Assembly: GCA_021324975.1 (NCBI GenBank)
Contig: JAJPIA010000141.1
Location: 25,568 to 89,567 of the forward strand
DNA from: Bacillota bacterium
GTDB taxonomy: Bacteria > Sysuimicrobiota > Sysuimicrobiia > Sysuimicrobiales > Segetimicrobiaceae
Direction of reading: 5' to 3'
DNA: 64,000 bases
The translations under genes and the position numbers were made by a program. The notes below the pieces were generated by a model, which made no database searches, had not been told where the DNA came from, and worked only from the letters and a program-made list of their open reading frames with translations. Position 1 is the first letter of the stretch. The number at the start of each line of letters is the position of its first letter. Shown piece by piece: positions 44,861 through 54,190 of this stretch.

Positions 44861-45804
44861 CCGTAACGCACGCGCGGATCCGCGAGCGCGTAGAGCAGGT
44901 CCACGGCCAGATTGGTGAGGACAAAGAGGCCCGCGATCAAGAGGACGACGCCTTGGACCACGGGGTAGTCTCGCTGGCCGATGGCGTTCAGCGCGAGGCG
45001 CCCCATGCCCGGCAACGCGAAGACCTCCTCGATGACGACGGTGCCGCCGAGCAAGTAGCCCGCCTGGTAGCCGATCACCGTGATCACCGGGATCAGGGCG
45101 TTCCGCAGCGCATGCCGGTTCACGACGATCCGCGCGAGCAGGCCTTTGGCGCGCGCCGTGCGCACATAGTCTTCCCCCAGGACCTCGAGCAGCGAGGACC
45201 GGACGAACCGCATGAAGACCGCGGCGAGCGACACGCCGAGCGAGATCGCCGGCAGGGCCATGACCGTGAGGTTCGCGAGGGGGTGGGCCGCGAGCCCGAC
45301 GTACGTGCCGATGGACGCAATCGGATAATTGGCCAGGAGGAGCAGGAGCATCGCGGCCAGCCAGAAGTTCGGGATGCTCAGGCCGAGGAGGCCGGCCACG
45401 GTGACCAGCGTGTCTACGGCCGTCCCGCGCCGCAGGGCGGCGACGATGCCGATGGGGATCCCGAGCCCCAGCGCGATGACGAGGGCCAACACGGTGATCT
45501 CGATGCTGATCGGCAGGCGTGCAAGGATATCGGGCAACACCGGGCGACTGGTGCGCAACGAGACGCCGAAGTCGCCCTGGAGGACGCGGCCGACCCAGTC
45601 CACATATTGCAGCGGCAGCGGCTTGTCGATGCCGAAGAGGCGCCGGAGTTCGGCCATCTGCGCGGGCGTCATGGCCACCTGTGTGCCGAGAAACATCTGG
45701 ACCGCGTCGCCCGGCAGCAGCCGGACGAGCAAAAAGACGACGATCGACACCCCCCACAACACCGGCAGTAGCCCGAAGAGCCGGCCGGCGAGAAACCCGG
45801 TCAT
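44857..45804 (-). CDS. peptide ABC transporter permease, DppB/OppB-like
   Basis: 315 residues from the ATG at 45804. Canonical start: FLAGRLFGLLPVLWGVSIVVFLLVRLLPGDAV. It has six helices, the EAA-type loop (LLEVLGEDYVRTARAKGLLARIV) and the family ending LVDLLYALADPRVRYG. It is coupled to the DppC-like gene by a four-base overlap and lies 123 bases after the binding-protein gene. Confidence 0.92.
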   Translation of the reverse strand: MTGFLAGRLFGLLPVLWGVSIVVFLLVRLLPGDAVQMFLGTQVAMTPAQMAELRRLFGIDKPLPLQYVDWVGRVLQGDFGVSLRTSRPVLPDILARLPISIEITVLALVIALGLGIPIGIVAALRRGTAVDTLVTVAGLLGLSIPNFWLAAMLLLLLANYPIASIGTYVGLAAHPLANLTVMALPAISLGVSLAAVFMRFVRSSLLEVLGEDYVRTARAKGLLARIVVNRHALRNALIPVITVIGYQAGYLLGGTVVIEEVFALPGMGRLALNAIGQRDYPVVQGVVLLIAGLFVLTNLAVDLLYALADPRVRYG

Positions 45805-45927
45805 TGGGTGCGCTCCGTCCGCGGGCGGCCCCACGGCCGCCGGGTGCCGGGATGCATGGGCGTCACGATCGACTGCGGCGGGACGCGCCGGGGGCGCGCC
45901 TATGGCCGCGCCCCCCGGCGTCTCAGG

Positions 45928-47448
45928 TCAGCGCTGGATCGAGGTATCCTGCAGGAGTTCCAGGGATCCCGTCGGGATGACGCGGAAACCCTTGACGTAA
46001 CCCTGCAACACTTGCGTCGTGTACGGCGTATACAGGAACACCGCGGGCGCAGCCGTGACCAGGGCGCGCTGGGCGTCGTCGTAGATGGGCTTGCGCTCGG
46101 CCACGGTCACGTGCACGCGGCCGCGGTCGAGCAGCTTGTCCACCGCGGTGTCCTTGAAGAGGAAGTTGTTGACGGCGCCCGTGCTGTAGAACGTGCGGTA
46201 CAGGAAGCGGTCCGGGTCGGGATCGCCGCCCCGCAGCTCGACCATCGTGTCGAAGTCGCGCTTGACCCACCGGTTGATGTAGGTGCCCCATTCCACGTTG
46301 TCGATCGTCGGATTCAGCCCCACGGCCCGCAGTTGCGCCTGAATGATCTGCGCCACGGCGAGCCCGCCCTCGTACGTCGGCGAGGCCACGATGTTGAACG
46401 AGGCGCCGGCCGCGCCGGCGTCCTGCAGCATCTGCTTGGCCTTCGCCGGGTTCGTGTGGTACTCCGGGAACGTGGACACCGGCAGCGCGTACAGTTTGTC
46501 GGGCGCCGGGATGGGACCGCTGATCTGACCAAACCCGAACTCCGCCGCGGCCACGATCGCCTGGCGGTCGATCGCATAGGCGATCGCGTCGCGCACCTTG
46601 GCGTTGGTGAACGGCGGGTGGGTCGTGTTGAACGAGAAGATGCGCAGGTTGAGGCTCGGGGCCTGCAGTACCTGGAGCGACTTGTCGCCCTGGGCCTGCT
46701 TGATCACGCTGCCGTCCGAGATCGTGGCCATGTCCAGACTCCGGCTGCGCAGGCCCGCCAGCAGCGACGCCTCTTCGGGCACGATCCGGATCACAACCTC
46801 GTCGACCTTCGGATCGCCACGCTTGAAGTAGTTCGGGTTCCTGACCAGGCGCATGTAGTTGTCAGGCACCCATTCCGCGAGCATGAACGGCCCGGTGCCC
46901 GCTTCGGTCTTCTGGAGATCGCCGTTCTTGAGCACGGCCGCCCGTTCCACGATCGCGCTGTTGCCGGACGCGAGACCGGCGAGCGTACTCGCGAGCGGGT
47001 ACTTGAGGTGGACGCGCACGGTCAACGGATCGACCGCGGTGACGGTGTCCACGGCGTCCAGATACGACCGTGCCGGCGATGCGGTCTTGGGATCCAGGAT
47101 CCGCTGGATGGTGAACACCACGTCGTCGGCGCTCAACGGCGTGCCGTCGTGAAAGCGGACGCCGGGGTGGAGGTGGAAGACGTACGTCCGGTTGTCCGGC
47201 GTATCCCACGACGTCGCCAGATCGCCCACGATGTGCAGCCCGGGATCGTATGTCACCAGCTTGTTGTAGAGCAGATCGATCCGCCGGAACGACGAGAACG
47301 CCGTGACCTTGTTCGGATCGAGCCCGACGACCTCCTGATCCACGCCGAGCGTCAGCGTCACCTTGGCCGGCGCGGCGTACGTGCGTACCGCCGGCGGCAG
47401 CGCCAGCACGAGCATCAAGACCACGATCACCCACCGCGTTGCGCGCAT
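45928..47448 (-). CDS. peptide-type solute-binding protein, DppA/OppA family (SBP_bac_5)
   Basis: 506 residues with a signal peptide (VIVVLMLVLALPPAVRTYA). SBP_bac_5 motifs are clear: LGVDQEVVGLDPNKVTAFSSF, TYVFHLHPGVRFHDGTPLSADDVVFTIQRIL, and KVRDAIAYAIDRQAIV. A GGGGGGTGA ribosome site precedes the ATG. It is the first gene of the importer operon and lies 136 bases after the GNAT gene. The substrate could be peptides, muropeptides, opines or sugars; no sequence feature decides between them. Confidence 0.92.
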   Translation of the reverse strand: MRATRWVIVVLMLVLALPPAVRTYAAPAKVTLTLGVDQEVVGLDPNKVTAFSSFRRIDLLYNKLVTYDPGLHIVGDLATSWDTPDNRTYVFHLHPGVRFHDGTPLSADDVVFTIQRILDPKTASPARSYLDAVDTVTAVDPLTVRVHLKYPLASTLAGLASGNSAIVERAAVLKNGDLQKTEAGTGPFMLAEWVPDNYMRLVRNPNYFKRGDPKVDEVVIRIVPEEASLLAGLRSRSLDMATISDGSVIKQAQGDKSLQVLQAPSLNLRIFSFNTTHPPFTNAKVRDAIAYAIDRQAIVAAAEFGFGQISGPIPAPDKLYALPVSTFPEYHTNPAKAKQMLQDAGAAGASFNIVASPTYEGGLAVAQIIQAQLRAVGLNPTIDNVEWGTYINRWVKRDFDTMVELRGGDPDPDRFLYRTFYSTGAVNNFLFKDTAVDKLLDRGRVHVTVAERKPIYDDAQRALVTAAPAVFLYTPYTTQVLQGYVKGFRVIPTGSLELLQDTSIQR

Positions 47449-47584
47449 CGCTCACCCCCCGTTTTTGCGTCCGTGGGCCCGGCGCGAACCGGACCCGGGT
47501 CCGCAATCACGTGCCTCAGCGTACCAAGCTTCGGCCACATACCGTATCGAGCCCCGGCCCGATCCGTCGCTCCACCACGCGCCG

Positions 47585-48082
47585 TCACCCCGCGCCGTTC
47601 CGAACCGATGCGTCCGGTCGGATGGGCCCCGTCGTCTTCCGATAGAGCAGTTCCGTGATTCCCGGCCGCACGTAGTTCGGTATCTCGCCGATCCGTTCGT
47701 ATCCCCGCCGCTCGTAGAACCGCGCGGCGGCATCGTTGCGCGCCCACGTGAGCAGAAACACGTTCGGGCCATGGGCCAGGATGTCATGCTCCGCGGCGTC
47801 CATCAACTGCGCCCCCACGCCCCGGCCCTGCACTCCGGCCGCGACGCCGACGGCGCGGACGTACCCGCTGTGATCGAACGTGCCGCGCAGCTGATACACG
47901 ATGAATCCCACGAGGCGGCCGCCCGCCTCGGCGACGCGTGCCGACGCGGCGCCGGTGAGGGCCCCGGCGAAGAGTGCCCGGGCATCGTCGCGGGTCGTCC
48001 CGTACTCCCGCCAGAGCGGCAGATCGAGCATGATCGCGATGCACGGCTCGATGTCGACGTCGCGCAGCGCCCGGATGATCAC
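47585..48082 (-). CDS. GNAT-family N-acetyltransferase
   Basis: 165 residues. The acetyl-CoA-binding segment is GYVRAVGVAAGVQGRGVGAQLMDAAE (Q/R-x-x-G-x-G/A), followed by NVFLLTWARNDAAARFYERRGYERIGEIPNYV. The start, IIRALRDVDIEPCIAIM, is typical. It transfers acetyl to an amine of an unknown substrate. Divergent from nagA, with 80 bases between, and upstream of the importer genes on the same strand. It might acetylate amino sugars or peptides, but this is speculative. Confidence 0.88.
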   Translation of the reverse strand: MIIRALRDVDIEPCIAIMLDLPLWREYGTTRDDARALFAGALTGAASARVAEAGGRLVGFIVYQLRGTFDHSGYVRAVGVAAGVQGRGVGAQLMDAAEHDILAHGPNVFLLTWARNDAAARFYERRGYERIGEIPNYVRPGITELLYRKTTGPIRPDASVRNGAG

Positions 48083-48162
48083 GCGACCACCTTTCTCCGG
48101 CGGGCCGAACGGCGCCTGCCGTCGCAGGAGGTGCGCGCGGCCGACCTGAAGCAGACCGTGTC

Positions 48163-49320
48163 ATGATCGTCGCCGCCGGCACCGTCATCGCCCGCGAACG
48201 CAATCTCAGCCCGGGGTTCGTCGAGATCGACGGCGGACGGATCGTGCGCGTGAGCGGCGGGGAGCCTCCGCCGCAGGAGGCAACGCAGCCGGTGTTGCGG
48301 TTTCCCGACGGCACCGCGATTCCCGGGATGATCGACCTGCAGGTGAACGGCGGCGCGGGCGTGGATTGCGCGCGGTGCGTTCCCGCGGACTACGAGGTGC
48401 TGGGTCGGTACCTGGCGGGCACGGGGGTCACGGCGTACCTGCCGACGATCACGAGCGCACCCCTCGAGGACATGCGCCGCGCGGGCGAGGTCGTGGCCGA
48501 CGCCATGGCCCGCGAGACGGCCCGGCCCGTGATTCTCGGGGTGCATCTCGAGGGGCCGTACCTGAACCCACTCCGCCGCGGTGCGCATCGCGCCCAGGAC
48601 CTCCGCCCGCCGTCGGTGCCGGAGGCGCTCGAGACCCTGCGCCGGCTCTCGGGCATCGTGCGCGTGGTGACGCTGGCGCCGGAGCTCGAGGGCGCGGAGC
48701 CCCTGGTGCGCGCGCTCGCCGAGCGGGAGGTCGTCGTGGCGCTCGGGCACACGGACGCCGGCTACGACGAGATTCGAGCGGCGGCGCAGTGGGGTGCCCG
48801 GCTCGTGACCCACGTGTTCAACGCGATGCGCGGGCTCCACCATCGGGAGCCTGGAGCCGCGGGCGGCGCCTTGCTCACGCGCGGCCTCGTGGCGAGCGTG
48901 ATCGCGGACGGCATCCACGTGCACCCCGCCGTCCTGGGACTGATCGCCCGCGTGGCCGGCCCCGGCCGGATCGCGCTCGTCACGGACGCCATCTCAGCCG
49001 CGGGCATGGAGCGGGGCAGCTTTTCGCTCGGCGGGCGTGGCATCGAAGTGCGAGATGGGGTACCGCGCCTGCCCGATGGCACGATCGCCGGCAGCGTGTT
49101 GCAGATGGACCGCGCCGTGCGCAACTTCGCGTCGGCCGCTGAGATCGGCCTGCGGGACGCGGTTCACTCCGCGACGGCCGTGCCGGCGCGGCTGTTGCGG
49201 CTCGCGCGCAAGGGGCAGATCGCCCCCGGCTACGACGCCGATCTCGCGGTCCTCGGCCGCGACGGGAGCGTCGTCCTGACGCTCGTGGGCGCGCAGGTGG
49301 CGTACCAGCGCCGACAGTGA
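48163..49320 (+). CDS. nagA: N-acetylglucosamine-6-phosphate deacetylase
   Basis: 385 residues, the usual length. Amidohydrolase motifs: IPGMIDLQVNGGAGVD, GVHLEGPYLNPLRRGAH with the metal-binding Glu, VVVALGHTDAGYDEI, LVTHVFNAMRGLHHREPG, and ALVTDAISAAGM with the catalytic Asp. It deacetylates GlcNAc-6-P to GlcN-6-P, the exit point for products of MurQ, NanE and the GlcNAc kinase encoded nearby on the other strand. No glucosamine-6-phosphate deaminase (NagB) gene is in the window. Confidence 0.95.
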   Translation: MIVAAGTVIARERNLSPGFVEIDGGRIVRVSGGEPPPQEATQPVLRFPDGTAIPGMIDLQVNGGAGVDCARCVPADYEVLGRYLAGTGVTAYLPTITSAPLEDMRRAGEVVADAMARETARPVILGVHLEGPYLNPLRRGAHRAQDLRPPSVPEALETLRRLSGIVRVVTLAPELEGAEPLVRALAEREVVVALGHTDAGYDEIRAAAQWGARLVTHVFNAMRGLHHREPGAAGGALLTRGLVASVIADGIHVHPAVLGLIARVAGPGRIALVTDAISAAGMERGSFSLGGRGIEVRDGVPRLPDGTIAGSVLQMDRAVRNFASAAEIGLRDAVHSATAVPARLLRLARKGQIAPGYDADLAVLGRDGSVVLTLVGAQVAYQRRQ

Positions 49321-49357
49321 TCTGCATCCCAAAAACCGAACAATCACGCCATTTGCC

Positions 49358-49386
49358 TTGACAACCTACGGGATCTTTGGTACTCG
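49358..49386 (+). promoter_or_regulatory. candidate promoter of the riboswitch-gltB transcript
   Basis: A perfect TTGACA (49358-49363), 17-base spacer and TACTCG (49381-49386) preceded by TGG (extended -10 like). The predicted start, near 49393, falls just before the aptamer. Confidence 0.45.
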
Positions 49387-49389
49387 AAA

Positions 49390-49556
49390 CTAAAACCGAG
49401 GGAGTGCGCCTAGGGTTCCGCGGCCCGTAGGGCCGGCCCGGACCGAGCGGCGCAGGCGTCGAGCGGGCGCTACACCGTCGGGACAAAAGCCGGAGGGAGA
49501 GGTTCCTCTGAACAGGATCGCTCCCCCGGGTTTTTCTATTTTCGCCCGGGGAGCGT
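49390..49556 (+). promoter_or_regulatory. ykkC-family riboswitch, probably ppGpp-sensing (subtype 2a), with terminator/antiterminator platform
   Basis: The conserved ykkC core is visible in order: CTAGGGTTCCG at 49410-49420, GGACCGAG near 49440, and ACACCGTCGGGACAAAAGCC followed by GGAGGGAGAG at about 49472-49502. Downstream, CCGGAGGGAG (49490-49499) can pair with CTCCCCCGG (49521-49529), directly before TTTTTCTATTTT, giving an intrinsic terminator. Alternatively, CGCTCCCCCGGG (49519-49530) pairs with CCCGGGGAGCG (49545-49555) as antiterminator. Ligand binding would hold the 3' core in the aptamer and free the gene, an ON switch. The ykkC family includes guanidine-I, ppGpp and PRPP classes. 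Glutamate synthase downstream fits the ppGpp class, which I recall as regulating amino-acid biosynthesis genes; the subtype is an inference. Confidence 0.8.
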
Positions 49557-49610
49557 CCAACCGGGTTCCAAAGGCCGCGCGCCTGGGCGGCGGCGTGGGG
49601 GTGGACCGCG

Positions 49611-52600
49611 ATGACCGGCTTGTACGACCCGAGGTTCGAGCACGACTCCTGCGGTGTCGGCTTTGTGGCGACGACGGGCGGGCGCAGCCACGCGCCGCTT
49701 GCGATGGCGCTCCAGGCGCTCGCTAACCTCGCGCATCGCGGCGCGGTGTCGGCCGATGGCAAGACCGGGGACGGCGCGGGAGTCCTGACCCAGCTGCCGT
49801 ACCGGTTGCTGCTGCCGGAACTGGCGAGGCGCGGCCTGCGGGTCTCCCGGCACAGCGATATCGGCGTGGCCATGGCGTTCTTGCCCCGTGAGGGACGTGC
49901 CGGGGCGCGGATGCGCACCCTGGTCGAGGACGCGATCGCGCGCGAAGGGCTCGTCTTCTTTGGATGGCGGCCGGTCCCGGTCGCGGTCGGCGCACTCGGC
50001 ACGGAGGCCGCCCGGACCCGGCCCGACATCGCGCAGGCCCTCATCGGCCGCCCCGACGCCCTCGGGAGCGACGACTTCGAGCGCACGTTGTACCTCGTTC
50101 GCAAGGGCGTGGAGCGGCGGCTCACGGAGGAATTGGTCGCGGGCTGCCTGCCGTCGTGCTCACACCGCACGGTCGTGTACAAAGGCCTGTGCGTCGCTCC
50201 CCAGCTCCCGCGCTTCTACGCCGACCTCCGCGATCCGTCGTTCGAGACGGCGCTCGCGGTGTTTCACCAGCGGTACAGCACGAACACGTTTCCCAGTTGG
50301 CCGCTCGCGCAGCCGTTTCGGCTGCTCGCCCATAACGGCGAGATCAACACGTTGTGGGGCAACATCAACTGGACGCGTGCGCGGGAGGGGGACCTTCGCT
50401 CATCGCATTGGCGGGAACGCGTCCGGGAACTGGTGCCGGTGATCCAGCCGGACGGCAGCGACAGCGCGATGCTGGACAATGTGCTGGAGCTCCTGGTGCG
50501 GTCGGGACGCGACCTGCTCCACGCGATGATGATGCTGGTGCCGGAGGCCTTCGAGGCCGCGCCGGAAATGGCGCCGGCCGTCCGCGCCTGGTACGAGTAT
50601 CACGCCGGGCTGTGCGAGCCGTGGGACGGTCCGGCGGCGCTCGCGTTCTCGGACGGCCGCGTGGCCGCGGCGGCGCTCGACCGCAACGGGCTCCGCCCCG
50701 CGCGGTACGTGGTCTCCAACGACGGCCTGGTGATCGTGGCGAGCGAGGCGGGCGTAATCGACCTCGACCCGGGGCGCATCGTCGAGAGGGGCCGGCTCGG
50801 CCCCGGTCGGATGATCGCCGTGGACACGGCGACGGGCCGGATCCTCACGGACGAGACGATCAAGCGAGAGGCGGCGGAGCGGCGACCCTACGCGTCCTGG
50901 ATCGCCGCCGGCCGGACGCCGATGGCCCGCGACGACACGCCGCCCGCCCCGGACGGCGACGGGCTGGCCCGGGAGCTTGCCGCCTTTGGCTACACCGAGG
51001 AGGAGCTCCGGCGGATCCACGCGCCGATGTTCCTCGAGGCCAAGGATCCTGTGGGCTCGATGGGAGACGACACACCGCTCGCCGTGCTGTCGTCGCGGCC
51101 GCGGCTCCTGTACGCGTACCTCAAGCAGCGATTTGCCCAGGTAACCAACCCGCCCATCGATCCGCTCCGCGAGCGCCTGGTGATGTCGCTCGTCACGCTC
51201 CTCGGCCCCCGCCGCAACTGGCTCGACGAAACGCCGGACCACGCGCGTCTCGTGGAGATCGCGTCCCCGCTGCTGACCGCGGTTGAGCTGCGCGCGCTCG
51301 CCACGCTTCCGGAGGAGACGCTCCGCGTGCGCAGGCTGCGGGTGCTGTTCGCGGTGGGCGAGGGCGCGGACGGCCTGGAGCGCGCGCTGCTGCGACTCTG
51401 CGACGAGGCCGCCTACCAGATCGAGGGCGGGGCGACGCTCCTCGTCCTCTCCGACCGCGGCACGGACGCCGCGTACGCGCCGATTCCGATGCTGCTGGCG
51501 GTCGGCGCGGTGCACCACGCGCTGATTCGGCGCGGCGCACGGATGCGTGCGAGCCTGGTGGCCGAGACCGGGGAAGCGCGGGACGTCCACCACGTGGCGG
51601 CGCTCATCGGATATGGCGCGAGCGCGGTGTGCCCGTATCTCGCGCACGAGATGATCGCCGCAGAGGCGCGCCGGGCCGGCGCGGACCCCGGAGTCTACCT
51701 TGCCCGGCACCGCACGGCCATCGAGGCCGGTCTCCTCAAGATCATGTCGAAGATGGGGATCTCCACGGTGTCGAGCTACCACGGCGCCCAGATCTTCGAG
51801 GCCGTGGGCCTCGACCGCGCGCTCGTCGAGTTCGCGTTCGCCGGCACACCCTCGCGGCTCGGCGGCATCGGGCTCGGCGAGATCGCCCAGGACGTGCTCG
51901 CGCGCCACCGGCGGGCCTACGGTGGCGAGGAGCCGCCCGCGTTGGACGATCCGGGGCTGTTTCGGTTCCGCAAGGACGGGGAGTACCACGCGTTCCACCC
52001 CAACGTCCTCCGCACGCTCCACCGGCTCGCGCTCGACGGCGGCGACGAGGCGTACTCGGCGTACGCCTGGGAGGTCACGCACCGTCCGCCGACCGCGCTC
52101 CGCGACCTCTTGGACTTCCGGGGCGGCGTCCCCATTCCGGTGGAGGACGTGGAGCCCGCCGCGGCGATCGCCCGCCGGTTTGTCGTTTCCTCGATGTCCC
52201 ACGGATCGCTCGGCAAAGAGGCGCACGAGACGCTGGCGATCGCGATGAACCGCCTCGGCGCAAAGAGCAGCAGCGGCGAGGGCGGGGAGGACCCGGAACG
52301 GTTCGCGCGGCGCCCGGACGGCGATTGGCCGAACTCGGCGGTCAAGCAGGTGGCATCGGGGCGGTTCGGCGTCACCCCGGCGTATCTCGCCGCGGCGCAG
52401 GAACTCGAGATCAAGATGGCGCAGGGCAGCAAGCCCGGCGAAGGCGGGCAGATCCCGGGGACGAAGGTCTCCGAGGAGATCGCGCGGATCCGTCACACGC
52501 AGCGGGGTATCGCCCTGATCTCGCCGCCGCCGCACCACGACATCTACAGCATCGAAGATCTGGCGCAGCTCATCTACGATCTCAAGCAGGGGAACCCGCG

Positions 52601-54065
52601 CGCCCGGGTGTCCGTCAAGCTGGTGAGCGAGGCGGGGGTCGGCACGATCGCGGCCGGCGTGGCCAAGGCGTACGCGGACACGGTGCACATCGCCGGCGCC
52701 GACGGCGGGACCGGCGCGTCGCCGCTCGACTCGATCAAGAACGCCGGCGTGCCGTGGGAGCTGGGGCTCGCCGAAACGCAGCAGACGCTCGTGCGTAACA
52801 ACCTCCGCGGCCGGGTCAAGCTTCGCGTGGACGGCGGGTTGAAGGCGGCGCGCGACGTGGTCATCGCCGCGTTGTTGGGCGCCGAAGAGTTTGGCTTCGC
52901 CAGCGCCGCCGTCGTGGCGCTCGGCTGCGTCATGGCCCGACAATGCCATCTCAACACGTGCCCGGTGGGGATCGCCACGCAACGCGACGACCTCCGCGCG
53001 AAGTTCCCGGGGACGCCGGAGCGCGTCGTCAACTTCTTCCTGGCCATCGCGGAGGACGTTCGGCGGATCCTCGCCTCGCTCGGCGTACGCGGGCTCGATG
53101 AAATCGTGGGCCGTCCGGACATGCTGCAGCGACGGGAAGCCGCGGCGCCGCGCGCCCGCCGGCTGGTGCTGGATGCGCTGCTCGCCGATCCGGATCCGTC
53201 CGGCACGCGGGCGCGGCGCCATCAGCAGGAACGAAACGATCGACCCGGCGAGCCGTACGACGACGCGGTGCTCATCCAGATCGGCGACGATCTCGCGGCA
53301 GGCCGGCGTGTCGACCGGACCTTCGAGGTGCGCAACGTGCACCGGACCGTGGCGGCCCGTATCGCGTCCGCGATCGCGCACCGGCACGGCGATGCGGGCC
53401 TGCCGGAGGAGACGATCACGCTGCGGTTCGTCGGCAGCGCGGGGCAGTCGTTCGGCGCGTGGTGCGTGACCGGGATGCGCCTGGTCCTCTACGGCGAGGC
53501 TAACGACTACGTCGGCAAAGGCATGGGGGGCGGCGAGATCGCGATCCGGCCGCCCGACGCGCTGCTCGCGCGGGCCCACCGGCACGTCATCTTGGGCAAT
53601 ACGGTGCTGTACGGCGCGACGGGAGGCCGGCTCTTCGCCGCCGGGCGGGCCGGCGAGCGGTTTGCGGTGCGCAACAGCGGGGCCGTCGCGGTGGTCGAGG
53701 GCGTGGGGGATCACGCCTGCGAGTACATGACCGGTGGGGTCGTCGTGGTGCTGGGCGAGACCGGACGCAACTTCGGCGCCGGCATGACGGGCGGCTGCGC
53801 GTACGTGCTGGACGAGTACCAACTCTTGCGGCGGCGCTACAATCCGGGCCTCGTCGGTCTCGCGCGCGTCGCGGCCGACGACGCGCGCAGGCTGCGTGAG
53901 CTGATCACGGCGCACCGGTGTGCGACCGGAAGCGAGCGCGCGGCCGAGATCCTCGCGTCCTGGGATCGATGGCTTCCCAAGTTTTGGAAGGTGGCGCCGC
54001 ACGCGACCCCCACGGCTGACGTGGGCGCGACGCTCTCGCCAAACGTACCCGGCGGCCGCGCGTAA
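49611..54065 (+). CDS. gltB: glutamate synthase large subunit
   Basis: 1484 residues, full length. A short propeptide (MTGLYDPRFEHDS) precedes the nucleophile Cys14 of the glutamine amidotransferase domain (about 14-400). A central domain (about 430-720), the FMN-binding synthase domain (about 770-1150, with SSGEGGEDPERF, GGQIPGTKVSEEIARIRHT and GADGGTGASPLDSIKNAG) and a GXGXG C-terminal domain follow. The [3Fe-4S] cysteines are seen in GCVMARQCHLNTCPVG. It makes two glutamates from glutamine and 2-oxoglutarate. No small subunit (gltD) follows, so it may be elsewhere or the enzyme may be ferredoxin-dependent. Controlled by the upstream riboswitch. Confidence 0.96.
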   Translation: MTGLYDPRFEHDSCGVGFVATTGGRSHAPLAMALQALANLAHRGAVSADGKTGDGAGVLTQLPYRLLLPELARRGLRVSRHSDIGVAMAFLPREGRAGARMRTLVEDAIAREGLVFFGWRPVPVAVGALGTEAARTRPDIAQALIGRPDALGSDDFERTLYLVRKGVERRLTEELVAGCLPSCSHRTVVYKGLCVAPQLPRFYADLRDPSFETALAVFHQRYSTNTFPSWPLAQPFRLLAHNGEINTLWGNINWTRAREGDLRSSHWRERVRELVPVIQPDGSDSAMLDNVLELLVRSGRDLLHAMMMLVPEAFEAAPEMAPAVRAWYEYHAGLCEPWDGPAALAFSDGRVAAAALDRNGLRPARYVVSNDGLVIVASEAGVIDLDPGRIVERGRLGPGRMIAVDTATGRILTDETIKREAAERRPYASWIAAGRTPMARDDTPPAPDGDGLARELAAFGYTEEELRRIHAPMFLEAKDPVGSMGDDTPLAVLSSRPRLLYAYLKQRFAQVTNPPIDPLRERLVMSLVTLLGPRRNWLDETPDHARLVEIASPLLTAVELRALATLPEETLRVRRLRVLFAVGEGADGLERALLRLCDEAAYQIEGGATLLVLSDRGTDAAYAPIPMLLAVGAVHHALIRRGARMRASLVAETGEARDVHHVAALIGYGASAVCPYLAHEMIAAEARRAGADPGVYLARHRTAIEAGLLKIMSKMGISTVSSYHGAQIFEAVGLDRALVEFAFAGTPSRLGGIGLGEIAQDVLARHRRAYGGEEPPALDDPGLFRFRKDGEYHAFHPNVLRTLHRLALDGGDEAYSAYAWEVTHRPPTALRDLLDFRGGVPIPVEDVEPAAAIARRFVVSSMSHGSLGKEAHETLAIAMNRLGAKSSSGEGGEDPERFARRPDGDWPNSAVKQVASGRFGVTPAYLAAAQELEIKMAQGSKPGEGGQIPGTKVSEEIARIRHTQRGIALISPPPHHDIYSIEDLAQLIYDLKQGNPRARVSVKLVSEAGVGTIAAGVAKAYADTVHIAGADGGTGASPLDSIKNAGVPWELGLAETQQTLVRNNLRGRVKLRVDGGLKAARDVVIAALLGAEEFGFASAAVVALGCVMARQCHLNTCPVGIATQRDDLRAKFPGTPERVVNFFLAIAEDVRRILASLGVRGLDEIVGRPDMLQRREAAAPRARRLVLDALLADPDPSGTRARRHQQERNDRPGEPYDDAVLIQIGDDLAAGRRVDRTFEVRNVHRTVAARIASAIAHRHGDAGLPEETITLRFVGSAGQSFGAWCVTGMRLVLYGEANDYVGKGMGGGEIAIRPPDALLARAHRHVILGNTVLYGATGGRLFAAGRAGERFAVRNSGAVAVVEGVGDHACEYMTGGVVVVLGETGRNFGAGMTGGCAYVLDEYQLLRRRYNPGLVGLARVAADDARRLRELITAHRCATGSERAAEILASWDRWLPKFWKVAPHATPTADVGATLSPNVPGGRA

Positions 54066-54190
54066 TCGCGCGTCCGCCGCGCGGGCGGACCGCTGTCCCC
54101 GCGCGCCCCGGCACCGCGCGCCGGCCGGGGCGCCGTCTCGCTGTGTTACAATGAGCGTGGCGCAGTTCGCGCGGCAAGGAGTCCGTCGTT

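Noticed and set aside
50400..54002. Antisense frame of 1200 codons opposite gltB
   Set aside because: Same GC-skew artefact; gltB is intact on the plus strand.
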